NCBI GenBank assembly: GCA_018378255.1
Contig: JAGZXV010000005.1
Span: 1 to 64,000 of the forward strand
Direction of reading: 5' to 3'
DNA from: Clostridiaceae bacterium
Lineage (GTDB): Bacteria > Bacillota > Clostridia > Lachnospirales > Lachnospiraceae
DNA length: 64,000 bases
Positions 51,934 through 60,239 of this stretch are shown here, one piece after another; the first letter of the stretch is position 1, and every line of letters starts with the position of its first letter. The notes under the pieces are model-generated. The model saw only the letters and a list, made by a program, of their open reading frames with translations, had not been told where the DNA came from and ran no database searches. The translations under genes were made by a program, and so were the position numbers.

Positions 51934-52386
51934 ATGAGCAAAGGAATAGTATTGTTGTGTATAGGAATTGCCGCTGTCATTTCCCTGGCCGGATGTGCAT
52001 CGGGGCAGAAGAAAAACGGGGCTTCAAATGAAAACAGCCTGTCCCAGGAAAGCACTGGAGAAACAGCATATCACAAGATCACGGCAGAAGAGGCAAAGAA
52101 GATGATGGATGAGGAAGATGTAATTGTGGTAGATGTGCGCAGAGCAGATGAATATTCTGTTAAACATATTCCGGGGGCTGTTTTAGTTCCTAATGAATCC
52201 ATAAAAGATGAGCAGCCAGAAGCCCTTCCCGATAAGGAAGCCATTTTATTGGTTCACTGCAGAACCGGAATCAGAAGTAAAGATGCATCGGATAAGCTGG
52301 TGGCCATGGGATACGAGAATGTATATGATTTCGGCGGTATTAATGACTGGACCTATGAGACAGAGACTGGAGAATACAAGGAATAA
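51934..52386 (+). CDS. Rhodanese-domain lipoprotein
   Basis: A 150-residue exported lipoprotein with a single rhodanese (sulfurtransferase) domain. The signal peptide ends in LAGC, with Cys21 as the lipidation site. After a linker, the domain has IVVDVRRADEYSVKHIPGAV and the active-site loop VHCRTGIRSK with catalytic Cys109, the last motif being DFGGINDW. It would handle sulfane sulfur outside the cytoplasmic membrane. AAGGAG precedes the ATG. It has a strong promoter overlapped by two interlocked palindromes, so expression is probably tightly switched. Confidence 0.92.
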   Translation: MSKGIVLLCIGIAAVISLAGCASGQKKNGASNENSLSQESTGETAYHKITAEEAKKMMDEEDVIVVDVRRADEYSVKHIPGAVLVPNESIKDEQPEALPDKEAILLVHCRTGIRSKDASDKLVAMGYENVYDFGGINDWTYETETGEYKE

Positions 52387-52458
52387 AGACAGAAAATATG
52401 AAGGAGAGATGACCGTCCGGCGGTTGGGCATCAGAATTTACCAATAACATCCACTTGA

Positions 52459-52478
52459 ATCAGAACGTATGTTCTGAT
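52459..52478 (+). promoter_or_regulatory. LexA (SOS) box upstream of dinB
   Basis: ATCAGAAC-GTAT-GTTCTGAT is a perfect 20-bp palindrome that contains GAAC-N4-GTTC, the Gram-positive LexA core. A wider TCCACTT/AAGTGGA inverted repeat (52450-52456 and 52485-52491) encloses it. It lies about 30 bases before the dinB start. Confidence 0.85.
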
Positions 52479-52507
52479 AAGGTTAAGTGGAAAGGAGTTG
52501 GTAACGG

Positions 52508-53749
52508 ATGAAGCGCAGAATATTTCATATTGATGTTAATTCCGCCTATTTATCATGGGAAGCGGTTTACCGGCTGTGGCATGAGGGAAGCGATCTGGAT
52601 CTCAGGGAAATTCCTTCGGCTGTAGGCGGTGATCTGGCACTGCGCCGGGGAATCATCCTGGCGAAATCCATACCCGCGAAAAAATATGGGATTAAAACCG
52701 GAGAAGCCATTTGGGAGGCAAAGCAGAAGTGCAGGGATCTGGTTTTAGTTCCGCCCAATTACTGTTTATATGAGAAGTCATCGAAAGCATTTGTTGAGAT
52801 TCTGTCCAGATATTCACCGGATGTGGAACAGTACAGTATTGACGAAGCATTTGTGGATATGACAGGGACGGAAGGATTATGGGGAGATGCGGTGAACGCT
52901 GCAAAGATGATGCGGGAAGAGATTAAAAGAGAGTTGGGATTTACGGTTAATATCGGAGTATCGGATAATAAGATTTTAGCCAAAATGGCCTCAGACTTCA
53001 AAAAACCGGATCGGGTTCATACCTTATTTTCAGATGAAATAGAGCAGAAGATGTGGCCGCTTCCGGTGTCGGAATTGTTTTTTGTCGGAAGAGCCACTGC
53101 TAAAAAACTGCTTTCTATGGGAATAAAGACCATCGGGGATCTGGCTGGAACAGATCCCCATTTGCTGCGGCAGCATTTGAAAAAGCATGGGGAAGTGATT
53201 TGGGCGTTTGCTAACGGGATTGATTTGTCTGTGGTGGAGACAGAGCCGCCGCCTAATAAGGGATATGGAAATTCAACGACCATTGCATTTGATGTTTCCG
53301 ACAGGGGAATTGCGAAATTGGTGCTTTTGGCGCTGGCGGAAACGGTAGGAAGCCGTCTTCGGGAGGCCGGGGTGAAAGCGGAAGTGATTGCGGTGGGAAT
53401 TAAGGACTGTGATTTTCATTATGAATCCCATCAGATGATATTGAAAACCGCAACTAATATCACTGAGGAAATCCACAGAGCGGCCAGCCGGCTGTTTGAC
53501 GAGTTATGGGATGGCCGGACCATAAGGCATCTGGGCATTCATACGGGGCGGCTTCAGAGCGCGGATGGATTCCGCCAGATATCCATGTTTGATGATGTGG
53601 AATATGAAAAGCTGGAAAAAATGGATGAAACCATAGACAGGATACGGGGAAGATTTGGTATGGATTCGGTGAAGAGATCGGTTTTTCTCACTGGAGGAAT
53701 CGATCATATGGAAGGCGGGATACCCAGGTCTTTCCGCGGCACTGCTTAG
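52508..53749 (+). CDS. dinB: DNA polymerase IV (Y-family)
   Basis: A 413-residue DinB translesion polymerase. The first catalytic acid is Asp9 in RIFHIDVNSAYLSWE, followed by the palm motif YSIDEAFVDMTG. The helix-hairpin-helix region is around KLLSMGIKTIGDLAG and the little-finger domain occupies the last 150 residues. Length is slightly above E. coli Pol IV. AAAGGAG lies about 10 bases before the ATG, and a perfect LexA-type palindrome lies just upstream, so it is expected to be SOS-induced. A small gene of unknown function follows 15 bases later. Confidence 0.93.
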   Translation: MKRRIFHIDVNSAYLSWEAVYRLWHEGSDLDLREIPSAVGGDLALRRGIILAKSIPAKKYGIKTGEAIWEAKQKCRDLVLVPPNYCLYEKSSKAFVEILSRYSPDVEQYSIDEAFVDMTGTEGLWGDAVNAAKMMREEIKRELGFTVNIGVSDNKILAKMASDFKKPDRVHTLFSDEIEQKMWPLPVSELFFVGRATAKKLLSMGIKTIGDLAGTDPHLLRQHLKKHGEVIWAFANGIDLSVVETEPPPNKGYGNSTTIAFDVSDRGIAKLVLLALAETVGSRLREAGVKAEVIAVGIKDCDFHYESHQMILKTATNITEEIHRAASRLFDELWDGRTIRHLGIHTGRLQSADGFRQISMFDDVEYEKLEKMDETIDRIRGRFGMDSVKRSVFLTGGIDHMEGGIPRSFRGTA

Positions 53750-53764
53750 CAGGAGGCGTGGATT

Positions 53765-54076
53765 ATGGCATTTGGAATAGGCGTGAATACCAAAGAGGCG
53801 GACGACGGACCGGTTAAGGGACATCAGATCGATATCGCCTGTAAATGCTGGTTTACCAGTACAGGACGGTCCATGCCGATGATGATAAAATTTGAGGATG
53901 AGGGAAGGATTGAAAAGATTGATGAGATCCACGTCAATTATGTGGAAGAAAAACGGTATAATGGAATTGCGTCCGTGGAGTATGACTGTACGGTATGTTA
54001 CAGGGGGATCAGGCGGGATGTGAAACTGGTATTTTTTAAGGATGAATGCAGATGGATTATGAAAAGCTTTGTGTAA
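53765..54076 (+). CDS. Small protein of unknown function in the dinB operon
   Basis: A 103-residue protein I do not recognise. It contains CKCWFTSTGRSMPMMIKFED and a YDCTVCYRG segment; the three cysteines (one CxC, one CxxC) could bind metal or be coincidental. The predicted structure is mostly beta. It starts 15 bases after dinB behind AGGAGG, so it is probably co-expressed under the same LexA control. Confidence 0.7.
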   Translation: MAFGIGVNTKEADDGPVKGHQIDIACKCWFTSTGRSMPMMIKFEDEGRIEKIDEIHVNYVEEKRYNGIASVEYDCTVCYRGIRRDVKLVFFKDECRWIMKSFV

Positions 54077-54077
54077 C

Positions 54078-54137
54078 TGGTTTCAGCTGGCTTTAGCTGG
54101 ATTTAACTGCTTAGCTGGATAACTGGTTTTGGCTGGC
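54078..54137 (+). repeat. Short imperfect CTGG repeats after the dinB operon
   Basis: AACTGGTTTCAGCTGGC recurs as AACTGGTTTTGGCTGGC about 47 bases later, with further AGCTGGAT units between. It is noncoding, between a stop codon and a terminator. No function is apparent. Confidence 0.6.
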
Positions 54138-54140
54138 GCG

Positions 54141-54200
54141 TTTTTTTACATCAGGCGTGAAGGGATTTTCAAAAATCCCTTCATGCCTGATGTAAAAAAA
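54141..54200. terminator. Bidirectional terminator between the dinB operon and the ROK gene
   Basis: TTTTTTTACATCAGGCGTGA and its complement form a stem of more than 20 bp (including AAGGGATTTT/AAAATCCCTT), with T runs on both strands. It serves both converging transcripts. Confidence 0.93.
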
Positions 54201-54223
54201 GGACGAGCCTAATGTGAAATTTT

Positions 54224-55117
54224 TTAGAAAAACAATCTCATAGCGCCGATCAACGCCGGATTATGCTCCGGATCAGCCTGCAGAATCTCATAGGGCGGTA
54301 CGAAATCTCCGTTATCTCTCATATCCTCCTGCATACAATTACTTGCAAAAGGAAAATAAGTCGTCATGATCCCTCCGCCTAAGATCACCGCCTCTGGTTT
54401 AAAGATGATTCCCAGGTTCCAGATGGCGGTCTGAAGTTCATTTTTTATCTTCCGTATAAAGGCTGCGGCTTCCTGGTTTCCGGCTTCCCATTGGCCGAAC
54501 AAGTCGTTAAAATCGGCGAATCCCCGGGCTTTAGCCCGTTTGTGAAGAGCGGTGCCGGACCAGAGGCTTTCAAAACAGCCCTTATGGCCGCAGTAGCAGG
54601 TTTCCCCTTCACCGGAAACGATTATGTGGCCCAGTTCAGGGTGAAAACCCAGTCCGGCCCTGTAAAGACGGCCTTCGGCCTGGAAGGCGGCTCCGATTCC
54701 TGTGCCGAAAGCGATCATCAGCACCCGTTTTTCCGTAAGTCCTTTTAAAACCACTTCTCCAAGCAGGGCTCCGTTTACGTCATTTTCCAGCTTCACGGGA
54801 AGGCCGGAGCGCTCTTCTAAAACCTGAACCAGAGGATAGTGGTCCCATCCGGGCAGGGTATATGGATTTTCTACAGTGCCCCCCACAGCATCCACCGGTC
54901 CGGCGCATACGACGCCGATGCCGGAAAGCTGGGAGAGGGAGATGGAGAGATCTCCACATTGTTTTTTCAGGCAGTTTATGATTTTATCCATGGTATCAGA
55001 CACCTGTAATTCTAATGTAGGAAACTTTTCATAGCTTTTGATGCATCCCTTTTCATCCGTAATGCCTGCCATAATTTTAGTACCGCCGATGTCCACAGTT
55101 CCAAATAATTTGTTCAT
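54224..55117 (-). CDS. ROK-family sugar kinase
   Basis: A 297-residue ROK protein. The ATP-binding phosphate motif is TVDIGGTKIMAGI. The glycine-rich ALGTGIGAAF-type loop reads AFGTGIGAAF, followed by HPELGHIIV and the zinc-binding CYCGHKGCFES. There is no N-terminal HTH, so it is a kinase rather than a repressor. Length is typical of glucokinase or N-acetylhexosamine kinases. It lies divergently from the sulfated-sugar transport operon, suggesting it phosphorylates a hexose or amino sugar released there; this is inferred from location. Confidence 0.9.
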   Translation of the reverse strand: MNKLFGTVDIGGTKIMAGITDEKGCIKSYEKFPTLELQVSDTMDKIINCLKKQCGDLSISLSQLSGIGVVCAGPVDAVGGTVENPYTLPGWDHYPLVQVLEERSGLPVKLENDVNGALLGEVVLKGLTEKRVLMIAFGTGIGAAFQAEGRLYRAGLGFHPELGHIIVSGEGETCYCGHKGCFESLWSGTALHKRAKARGFADFNDLFGQWEAGNQEAAAFIRKIKNELQTAIWNLGIIFKPEAVILGGGIMTTYFPFASNCMQEDMRDNGDFVPPYEILQADPEHNPALIGAMRLFF

Positions 55118-55190
55118 TGTTGTGCTCCTTTTCTGTTTTGAATAAAAATAGTATACATATTATACAATAAAAAGCTATTTTAAGCATGTT

Positions 55191-55223
55191 AAAAAAGCCA
55201 TATTATATTAAAAAAACCATATT
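55191..55223 (+). repeat. Direct repeat in the ROK/transporter divergent region
   Basis: AAAAAAGCCATATT at 55191-55204 recurs as AAAAAAACCATATT at 55210-55223 with a 19-base period. This puts both copies about two helical turns apart in the control region shared by the two divergent transcripts. A regulator site is possible. No single clear promoter could be fixed in the 240-base gap. Confidence 0.5.
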
Positions 55224-55357
55224 GAAATTGTAACATATGAATAAAAGATAATAATATTAAAAATCTTGGGTTGAATTTTTCATAATGAAATTATATCATA
55301 GGTATATAGAAAAAGCACTGGGAAATTTAAAACGTGCAATAAAGGAGGATTTATCTT

Positions 55358-56923
55358 ATGAGAAAGCAAAAACTTTTGAGGATGGCGGCAGGGGTTATGT
55401 CCGTATGTCTGCTGGCCGGTTCATTAGCAGGATGCGGCAGCAAGAAAGCAGAGGGGACTGCTTCATCAGCGGCAGGCAGCAGTGCAACGACAACCGCTGC
55501 ATCAGGGGATGCGGCTTCCACGGAGGCCCAGGCTTCCGGTGAGAAAGAGGCGCCTGTTCATTTAAAACTTTTCTTAACAAATAAGAACATTGTGGATGGT
55601 TCTTACGCAAAGAAGATGATTGAAGAAGCGACCAACACAGAATTAGAGATCATCCAGGTTCCTACCAAAGATCTGGATAACAAATTGAACATTCTTCTGG
55701 CTTCCGGCGACCGCCCTGACATCATTCAGTGCGAAACAGAGACTATGGAGAGCCAGTTATTGTCTTCCGGTATTCTTCTTCCATTAAATGAGTACTGGGA
55801 TAACTATCCAAACATTAAGAACGGACGTGATGAAGTTACATGGGATACCATGAGATATACAGATGGAAATATCTACTCCATCGGTATCAAGAACCCGAAC
55901 CCATTGTCCATCATCGCTTACAGAAAAGACTGGCTGGATAAATTCGGCCTGGAAGTGCCTACCACATTGGACGAGTATTATGAAGTGGCAAAAGCAGTTG
56001 CAAAACAGGATCCTGACGGAAACGGCGTAGACGATACCTTTGCTTTCGGCGGATACCAGAACGTGGATACCACATGGTTTGACCACATTTTCGGCGCTTA
56101 TGGAGCTCTTCCAAACTACTGGATGTTAAAAGACGGCCACATTGTAAATGGTTCTGTTGATCCGGCCATGAAAGATGCATTGGTGTTCTTAAACAAAATG
56201 TACAAAGACGGATTAATCGATCCTGAGTTCGTAACAGATGATCCTAAGAGATGGCAGCAGAAAGTGAAATCCGGTATTTACGGCGCCGGCGTTACCAAGA
56301 TACATATTTTTGACAAGAACAACTGGTCCAACTACTATGAGCCATTTATCCAGAGCAATCCAAACGGCGAGCATGTATACGGCCCTGTGCTCAAAGGCGG
56401 AAGTGACAATCCTGTAGGCATCCGTATGGCAAGTGAAAGAGGATGGTTAAGAACATTTGTATCAAAGGATTCCAAGAACATTGACGCATGCTTAAGACTG
56501 ATTGATTACCTGATGTCAGAAGAAGGAAACCGCTTCGCTCAGTATGGTGTGGAAGGCGAACACTACAAATGGGAAGGCGATAAGTTAGTCAGACTGATTG
56601 ATGACAAACAGACAAATGACCTGGATTTAAATAAATTCTTCATTGGTAATACCGTATTATTCGATCATTCTTCACCGGAACTGTTTGACGCATTTGATTA
56701 TTCACATACCATCTGCTATGCAAACCCGGTTGACGGTATCTTCATTGATGAATTAAATGAAATTTATCCAAAACTGAAAGAAATCACAAACACCAGATAC
56801 ATTGAAATGATCGTAGGTGAAACACCGATCGACGGCGGATTTGAAGATTTTGTTGAAGAGTGGAATTCCAGAGGAGGGGTTGAACTGACAAAGGCCCTGG
56901 ATGAAGCTTATCAGGCAAAATAA
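55358..56923 (+). CDS. Sugar ABC transporter substrate-binding lipoprotein (LplA/LipO-like)
   Basis: A 521-residue family 1 solute-binding lipoprotein. The signal peptide ends in LAGC, with Cys26 lipidated. A Ser/Ala/Thr-rich linker (about 30-60) precedes the binding domain, which has VPTKDLDNKLNILLASGDRP and later NNWSNYYEPF and GIRMASERGWLRTF segments typical of LplA/LipO proteins. AAAGGAGG precedes the ATG. Two permease genes follow, making a complete membrane importer except for its ATPase, which is often a shared MsmK-type protein elsewhere. The genes after it suggest sulfated, uronate-containing oligosaccharides as ligand. Confidence 0.9.
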   Translation: MRKQKLLRMAAGVMSVCLLAGSLAGCGSKKAEGTASSAAGSSATTTAASGDAASTEAQASGEKEAPVHLKLFLTNKNIVDGSYAKKMIEEATNTELEIIQVPTKDLDNKLNILLASGDRPDIIQCETETMESQLLSSGILLPLNEYWDNYPNIKNGRDEVTWDTMRYTDGNIYSIGIKNPNPLSIIAYRKDWLDKFGLEVPTTLDEYYEVAKAVAKQDPDGNGVDDTFAFGGYQNVDTTWFDHIFGAYGALPNYWMLKDGHIVNGSVDPAMKDALVFLNKMYKDGLIDPEFVTDDPKRWQQKVKSGIYGAGVTKIHIFDKNNWSNYYEPFIQSNPNGEHVYGPVLKGGSDNPVGIRMASERGWLRTFVSKDSKNIDACLRLIDYLMSEEGNRFAQYGVEGEHYKWEGDKLVRLIDDKQTNDLDLNKFFIGNTVLFDHSSPELFDAFDYSHTICYANPVDGIFIDELNEIYPKLKEITNTRYIEMIVGETPIDGGFEDFVEEWNSRGGVELTKALDEAYQAK

Positions 56924-56947
56924 AATAAAAGTTAAGGAGAGGTTGAC

Positions 56948-57904
56948 ATGGCAGCAGGATCGAATGCGGCGGTAAAAGCATCAGCTACAAAAAAATCCGG
57001 AAGTAAAACATGGAAGGCCGTAAAAGAACATAAAGTACTTTATTTGTTAATGATCCCCGGATTGTTATATTTCATCTTATTCCGGTATCTGCCCATGTTT
57101 GGCCTGGTAATTGCTTTTAAAGATTACAACATTTTTAAAGGTATTTGGGCCAGCGACTGGGTGGGACTTGCAAATTTTAAAGCGCTGGTACATTCCTCTG
57201 ATTTCTGGAATGTTATGAAAAATACCCTGGTCATCAGTCTGACCAAGATCGTGATTGGATTCCCTATCCCAATCTTACTTGCAATCCTTTTAAATGAAAT
57301 TAAAGCGGTAAAGTTTAAAAAAGTAACCCAGACACTTCTGTATCTGCCCCACTTTTTATCCTGGGTAGTAATCGGAGGAATCATGCTGAACCTTTTCTCG
57401 CCGGTCTTCGGACTGGCGGGTCAGGTATTCCGCGTGCTGGGTGTGGAACCGATCAATATCATGGCAAAGAAAAGCACGATCTTCTGGGTGGTTATCTTTT
57501 CCGATGTATGGAAAGAGGCGGGATGGAGCACCATTGTATTCCTGGCAGCCCTGACACAGGTGGATTTAAACCTGTATGAAGCGGCCAGAATGGACGGAGC
57601 CAATAAGCTCCAGCAGATGCTGCATATCACAATTCCGGCCATTTCTTCCATCATCATCGTAATGCTGATTCTCAGAATCGGAAAAGTTATGAGCGCCGGT
57701 TTTGAACAGATTTTAGTGCTGCAAAACCCGATTACCATGGAAAGCATTGATATCTTTGATACCTATGTTTACCGGGAAGGTTTAGGGCGCGGTTCCTACA
57801 GTTTTGCGGCGGCAGTCGATACCTTTAAATCGGTAATCGCCCTGATTCTTGTAACCAGCGCCAATAAGATAAGTAAAATGTTCGGGGAGGAGGGAATCGT
57901 ATGA
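56948..57904 (+). CDS. Sugar ABC transporter permease (LplB-like)
   Basis: A 318-residue inner-membrane permease with six predicted helices, the first near residues 33-55. The EAA loop, which contacts the ATPase, reads EAARMDGANKLQQMLHITIP. Together with the following gene it forms the heterodimeric channel for the binding protein at 55358. A ribosome site AAGGAGAGG precedes the ATG. Its stop overlaps the next start (ATGA). Confidence 0.92.
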   Translation: MAAGSNAAVKASATKKSGSKTWKAVKEHKVLYLLMIPGLLYFILFRYLPMFGLVIAFKDYNIFKGIWASDWVGLANFKALVHSSDFWNVMKNTLVISLTKIVIGFPIPILLAILLNEIKAVKFKKVTQTLLYLPHFLSWVVIGGIMLNLFSPVFGLAGQVFRVLGVEPINIMAKKSTIFWVVIFSDVWKEAGWSTIVFLAALTQVDLNLYEAARMDGANKLQQMLHITIPAISSIIIVMLILRIGKVMSAGFEQILVLQNPITMESIDIFDTYVYREGLGRGSYSFAAAVDTFKSVIALILVTSANKISKMFGEEGIV

Positions 57905-58764
57905 TACGCAGACATAAAAAGGTACATGTATCTACCGTGTTAAATTACCTGTTATTCATCGTAATAGGAATTATAATGCTGTATCCGTTCTGGTATGTTG
58001 TGATGTATTCCTTCAGCGACCCGTCAAAATCCAGCTTAAACAGCCTTTACCTCTGGCCGGCCGGATTCACCGTTGAATCATATATTTATGCATTTTCCAA
58101 GAAAATACTGTTTTCCGGATTTTTTAACTCCGTATTTTTAACTGTGGTGGGAACTTGCGTGAATATGCTGCTTACAATTATGCTGGCATATCCGCTTTCC
58201 AGAGAGAAGCTTCCGGGCAGAAAGTATCTGTCTGCGTTTGTAATATTCCCCATGTTGTTTAACGGAGGCATGATCCCTACATATCTTGTAATCAAGCAAT
58301 TTGGACTTTTGAACAGCTTATGGTCTTTAATTACGTCAATGGCGGTTAATGTATACAACCTTTTGATCCTGAGCAAGTTCTTTAAGAGCATTCCGGACAG
58401 CCTGATTGAAGCCGCCAAAATCGACGGCTGCGGCGATGCGACAACGCTTGTTAAAATCGTGCTGCCGCTTTCCAAGGCATCGCTGGCAACCATTTCTCTG
58501 TTCTATGCGGTACAGCACTGGAATGAGTTCCTTCATGCCACGATTTACATTAACACAGATTCAAAATGGCCTCTTCAGGTCGTGCTGAGAAATATTATCG
58601 ATATGGTAGCAAACGACTTAAACAGCGGCGGCGAGGTATTTATGAATCCTGAAAACTTTAAGATGGCCACCATTGTAATTACTGTTTTACCAATTATATG
58701 CGTTTACCCATTCCTTCAGAAACATTTTACACAAGGTGTAATGATGGGTTCTGTTAAGGGATAA
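57901..58764 (+). CDS. Sugar ABC transporter permease (LplC-like)
   Basis: A 287-residue permease, the second half of the channel. The EAA loop reads EAAKIDGCGDATTLVKIVLP. Six hydrophobic segments are visible, the first near residues 12-34. The ATG overlaps the previous stop codon, so translation is coupled. The C-terminus LQKHFTQGVMMGSVKG is typical of LplC/YcjP-type permeases that import complex carbohydrates. A hairpin follows before the sulfatase gene. Confidence 0.92.
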   Translation: MIRRHKKVHVSTVLNYLLFIVIGIIMLYPFWYVVMYSFSDPSKSSLNSLYLWPAGFTVESYIYAFSKKILFSGFFNSVFLTVVGTCVNMLLTIMLAYPLSREKLPGRKYLSAFVIFPMLFNGGMIPTYLVIKQFGLLNSLWSLITSMAVNVYNLLILSKFFKSIPDSLIEAAKIDGCGDATTLVKIVLPLSKASLATISLFYAVQHWNEFLHATIYINTDSKWPLQVVLRNIIDMVANDLNSGGEVFMNPENFKMATIVITVLPIICVYPFLQKHFTQGVMMGSVKG

Positions 58765-58775
58765 AACGCGGATTT

Positions 58776-58813
58776 AAAAATTCTGTATGCCATACCAGGC
58801 ATACGGAATTTTT
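58776..58813 (+). terminator. Hairpin between the transporter and the sulfatase
   Basis: AAAAATTCTGTATGCC and GGCATACGGAATTTTT pair over 16 positions with one wobble, around a 6-base loop. The T run at the right arm makes it a probable leaky terminator, setting transporter expression above that of the enzymes. Confidence 0.7.
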
Positions 58814-58850
58814 GAGTATCCAGAGAAATGATTGAGAGGAGAATACCGAA

Positions 58851-60239
58851 ATGGGAAACAGACCAGATATACTGCTTTTTATGACAGATCACCAGCGGGC
58901 GGATATGATTAACATGGTTCAGTGCGGACGGGAGGTAACGCCTAACTTAAACCGGCTTGTAAAAGAGGGGTTCCGGTTTGAGAGGGCTTATGATGCCTGT
59001 CCGCTTTGCGTACCGGCCAGAACCGCCTTAGCCACAGGGGTTTATCCTACGGCAAACGGCGTGGTATATAACGACTGGAAGGGAGAGACAGCAGGAGAAT
59101 TAAAGCCAATTCACAGGATATTAAAAGAGGCCGGATACCGCATCGGACATGTGGGCGTTGACCATATTAAGGTTTGTCCGCCCATGAGGGAGCAGGGGCT
59201 GGACTTTTTCGTGAATCAGGAAGATTATGAAGCCTGGGCTAAGGATCAGGGGATCGTGACAGCCAGGGATAAAAGTGAGCTGACCCAGGTGGAAGAGGAG
59301 ATTGAGGGCGAGTATGTATCAAAGCGGTACAGCGGCCATAAAGTCAGCCTGTGGGATAAGCCCATCACGCAGTTTAAAGACTTCTACTTCAGGGATCAGG
59401 CGGTCAAATTCATAAAAGAGCTGCCAAAAGGGCCGTTTGCACTGTTTACATATCTTTGGGCGCCTCATCCGCCTCTCAGGGTTCCTCAACCTTATGCGTC
59501 CATGTATGATCCGGATCAGATTGTGCTGCCAAAGAACATCGGCATCGCTGCCCAGGGGGAGCCGGAACTGAGAAGAAAAGGGGTTCCGGCCCAGCTGGCG
59601 GACGGAGTGTCCATGGAAGAATGGAGAAAGGTATGGGCCGCCCATCTGGGCCTCACCACCATGGCGGATGAAATCTTCGGAACTGTGCTTGAGGAGTTAA
59701 AGGCCCAGGGAAGATATGAAAATACCTGCATTATCTTCACCTCAGATCATGGAGACAACCTGGGACAGCACAGCATGTATCAGAAAATGGAAATGTACGA
59801 AGAAGCGGTAAAGGTGCCGTTTGTAATAAAAGTACCGGGTGAAAAAGCGGGAAGTTCGGATGGGGTGATATCTCATCTGGATATCAAACCTACGCTCTGT
59901 GAATTGGCCGGAATTGACGATAAAACAGGCGACGGCATTTCACTGCTTCCTGTGATCCGGGGAGAAAAAGAAGAGGAAAACAGAATTGTTTTTTCTCAGT
60001 ATTCAGGCAATCCGGGCTATGGTACAATAAGAAGAGCAGCCGTGTCAAAACGGTATAAATACGTATATGACAGCCAACATGAGCACGAATTATACGATCT
60101 GGAAAAAGACCCTCATGAGATGGTAAATGAAGCCGGAAACGCAGAATATCAGGACGTGTTGAACATGATGCATGAGGCGTGCAGAAACTTCAATGAAGAG
60201 CACAGGGACTACTTTGAATGGGAGGAGAATAAGGGATGA
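58851..60239 (+). CDS. Cytosolic sulfatase
   Basis: A 462-residue sulfatase of the alkaline-phosphatase superfamily, which would remove sulfate esters from sugar oligosaccharides. The active-site signature is CVPAR (53-57), where Cys53 is expected to be oxidised to formylglycine. Calcium ligands are visible in LLFMTDHQ and TSDHGDNLGQH. There is no signal peptide, so it acts in the cytosol on imported material. It needs an anaerobic sulfatase-maturating radical-SAM enzyme, not present in this window. Its stop overlaps the start of the GH88 gene by four bases. Confidence 0.93.
   Translation: MGNRPDILLFMTDHQRADMINMVQCGREVTPNLNRLVKEGFRFERAYDACPLCVPARTALATGVYPTANGVVYNDWKGETAGELKPIHRILKEAGYRIGHVGVDHIKVCPPMREQGLDFFVNQEDYEAWAKDQGIVTARDKSELTQVEEEIEGEYVSKRYSGHKVSLWDKPITQFKDFYFRDQAVKFIKELPKGPFALFTYLWAPHPPLRVPQPYASMYDPDQIVLPKNIGIAAQGEPELRRKGVPAQLADGVSMEEWRKVWAAHLGLTTMADEIFGTVLEELKAQGRYENTCIIFTSDHGDNLGQHSMYQKMEMYEEAVKVPFVIKVPGEKAGSSDGVISHLDIKPTLCELAGIDDKTGDGISLLPVIRGEKEEENRIVFSQYSGNPGYGTIRRAAVSKRYKYVYDSQHEHELYDLEKDPHEMVNEAGNAEYQDVLNMMHEACRNFNEEHRDYFEWEENKG

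Noticed and set aside
52409..52447. A 12-codon arginine-containing leader peptide before dinB
   Set aside because: The AAGGAG motif is only two bases from the ATG, too close for efficient initiation, and no attenuator-type hairpin pair follows.
54224..55117. ROK protein as transcriptional repressor
   Set aside because: There is no N-terminal helix-turn-helix; the chain starts directly with the ATP-binding motif.
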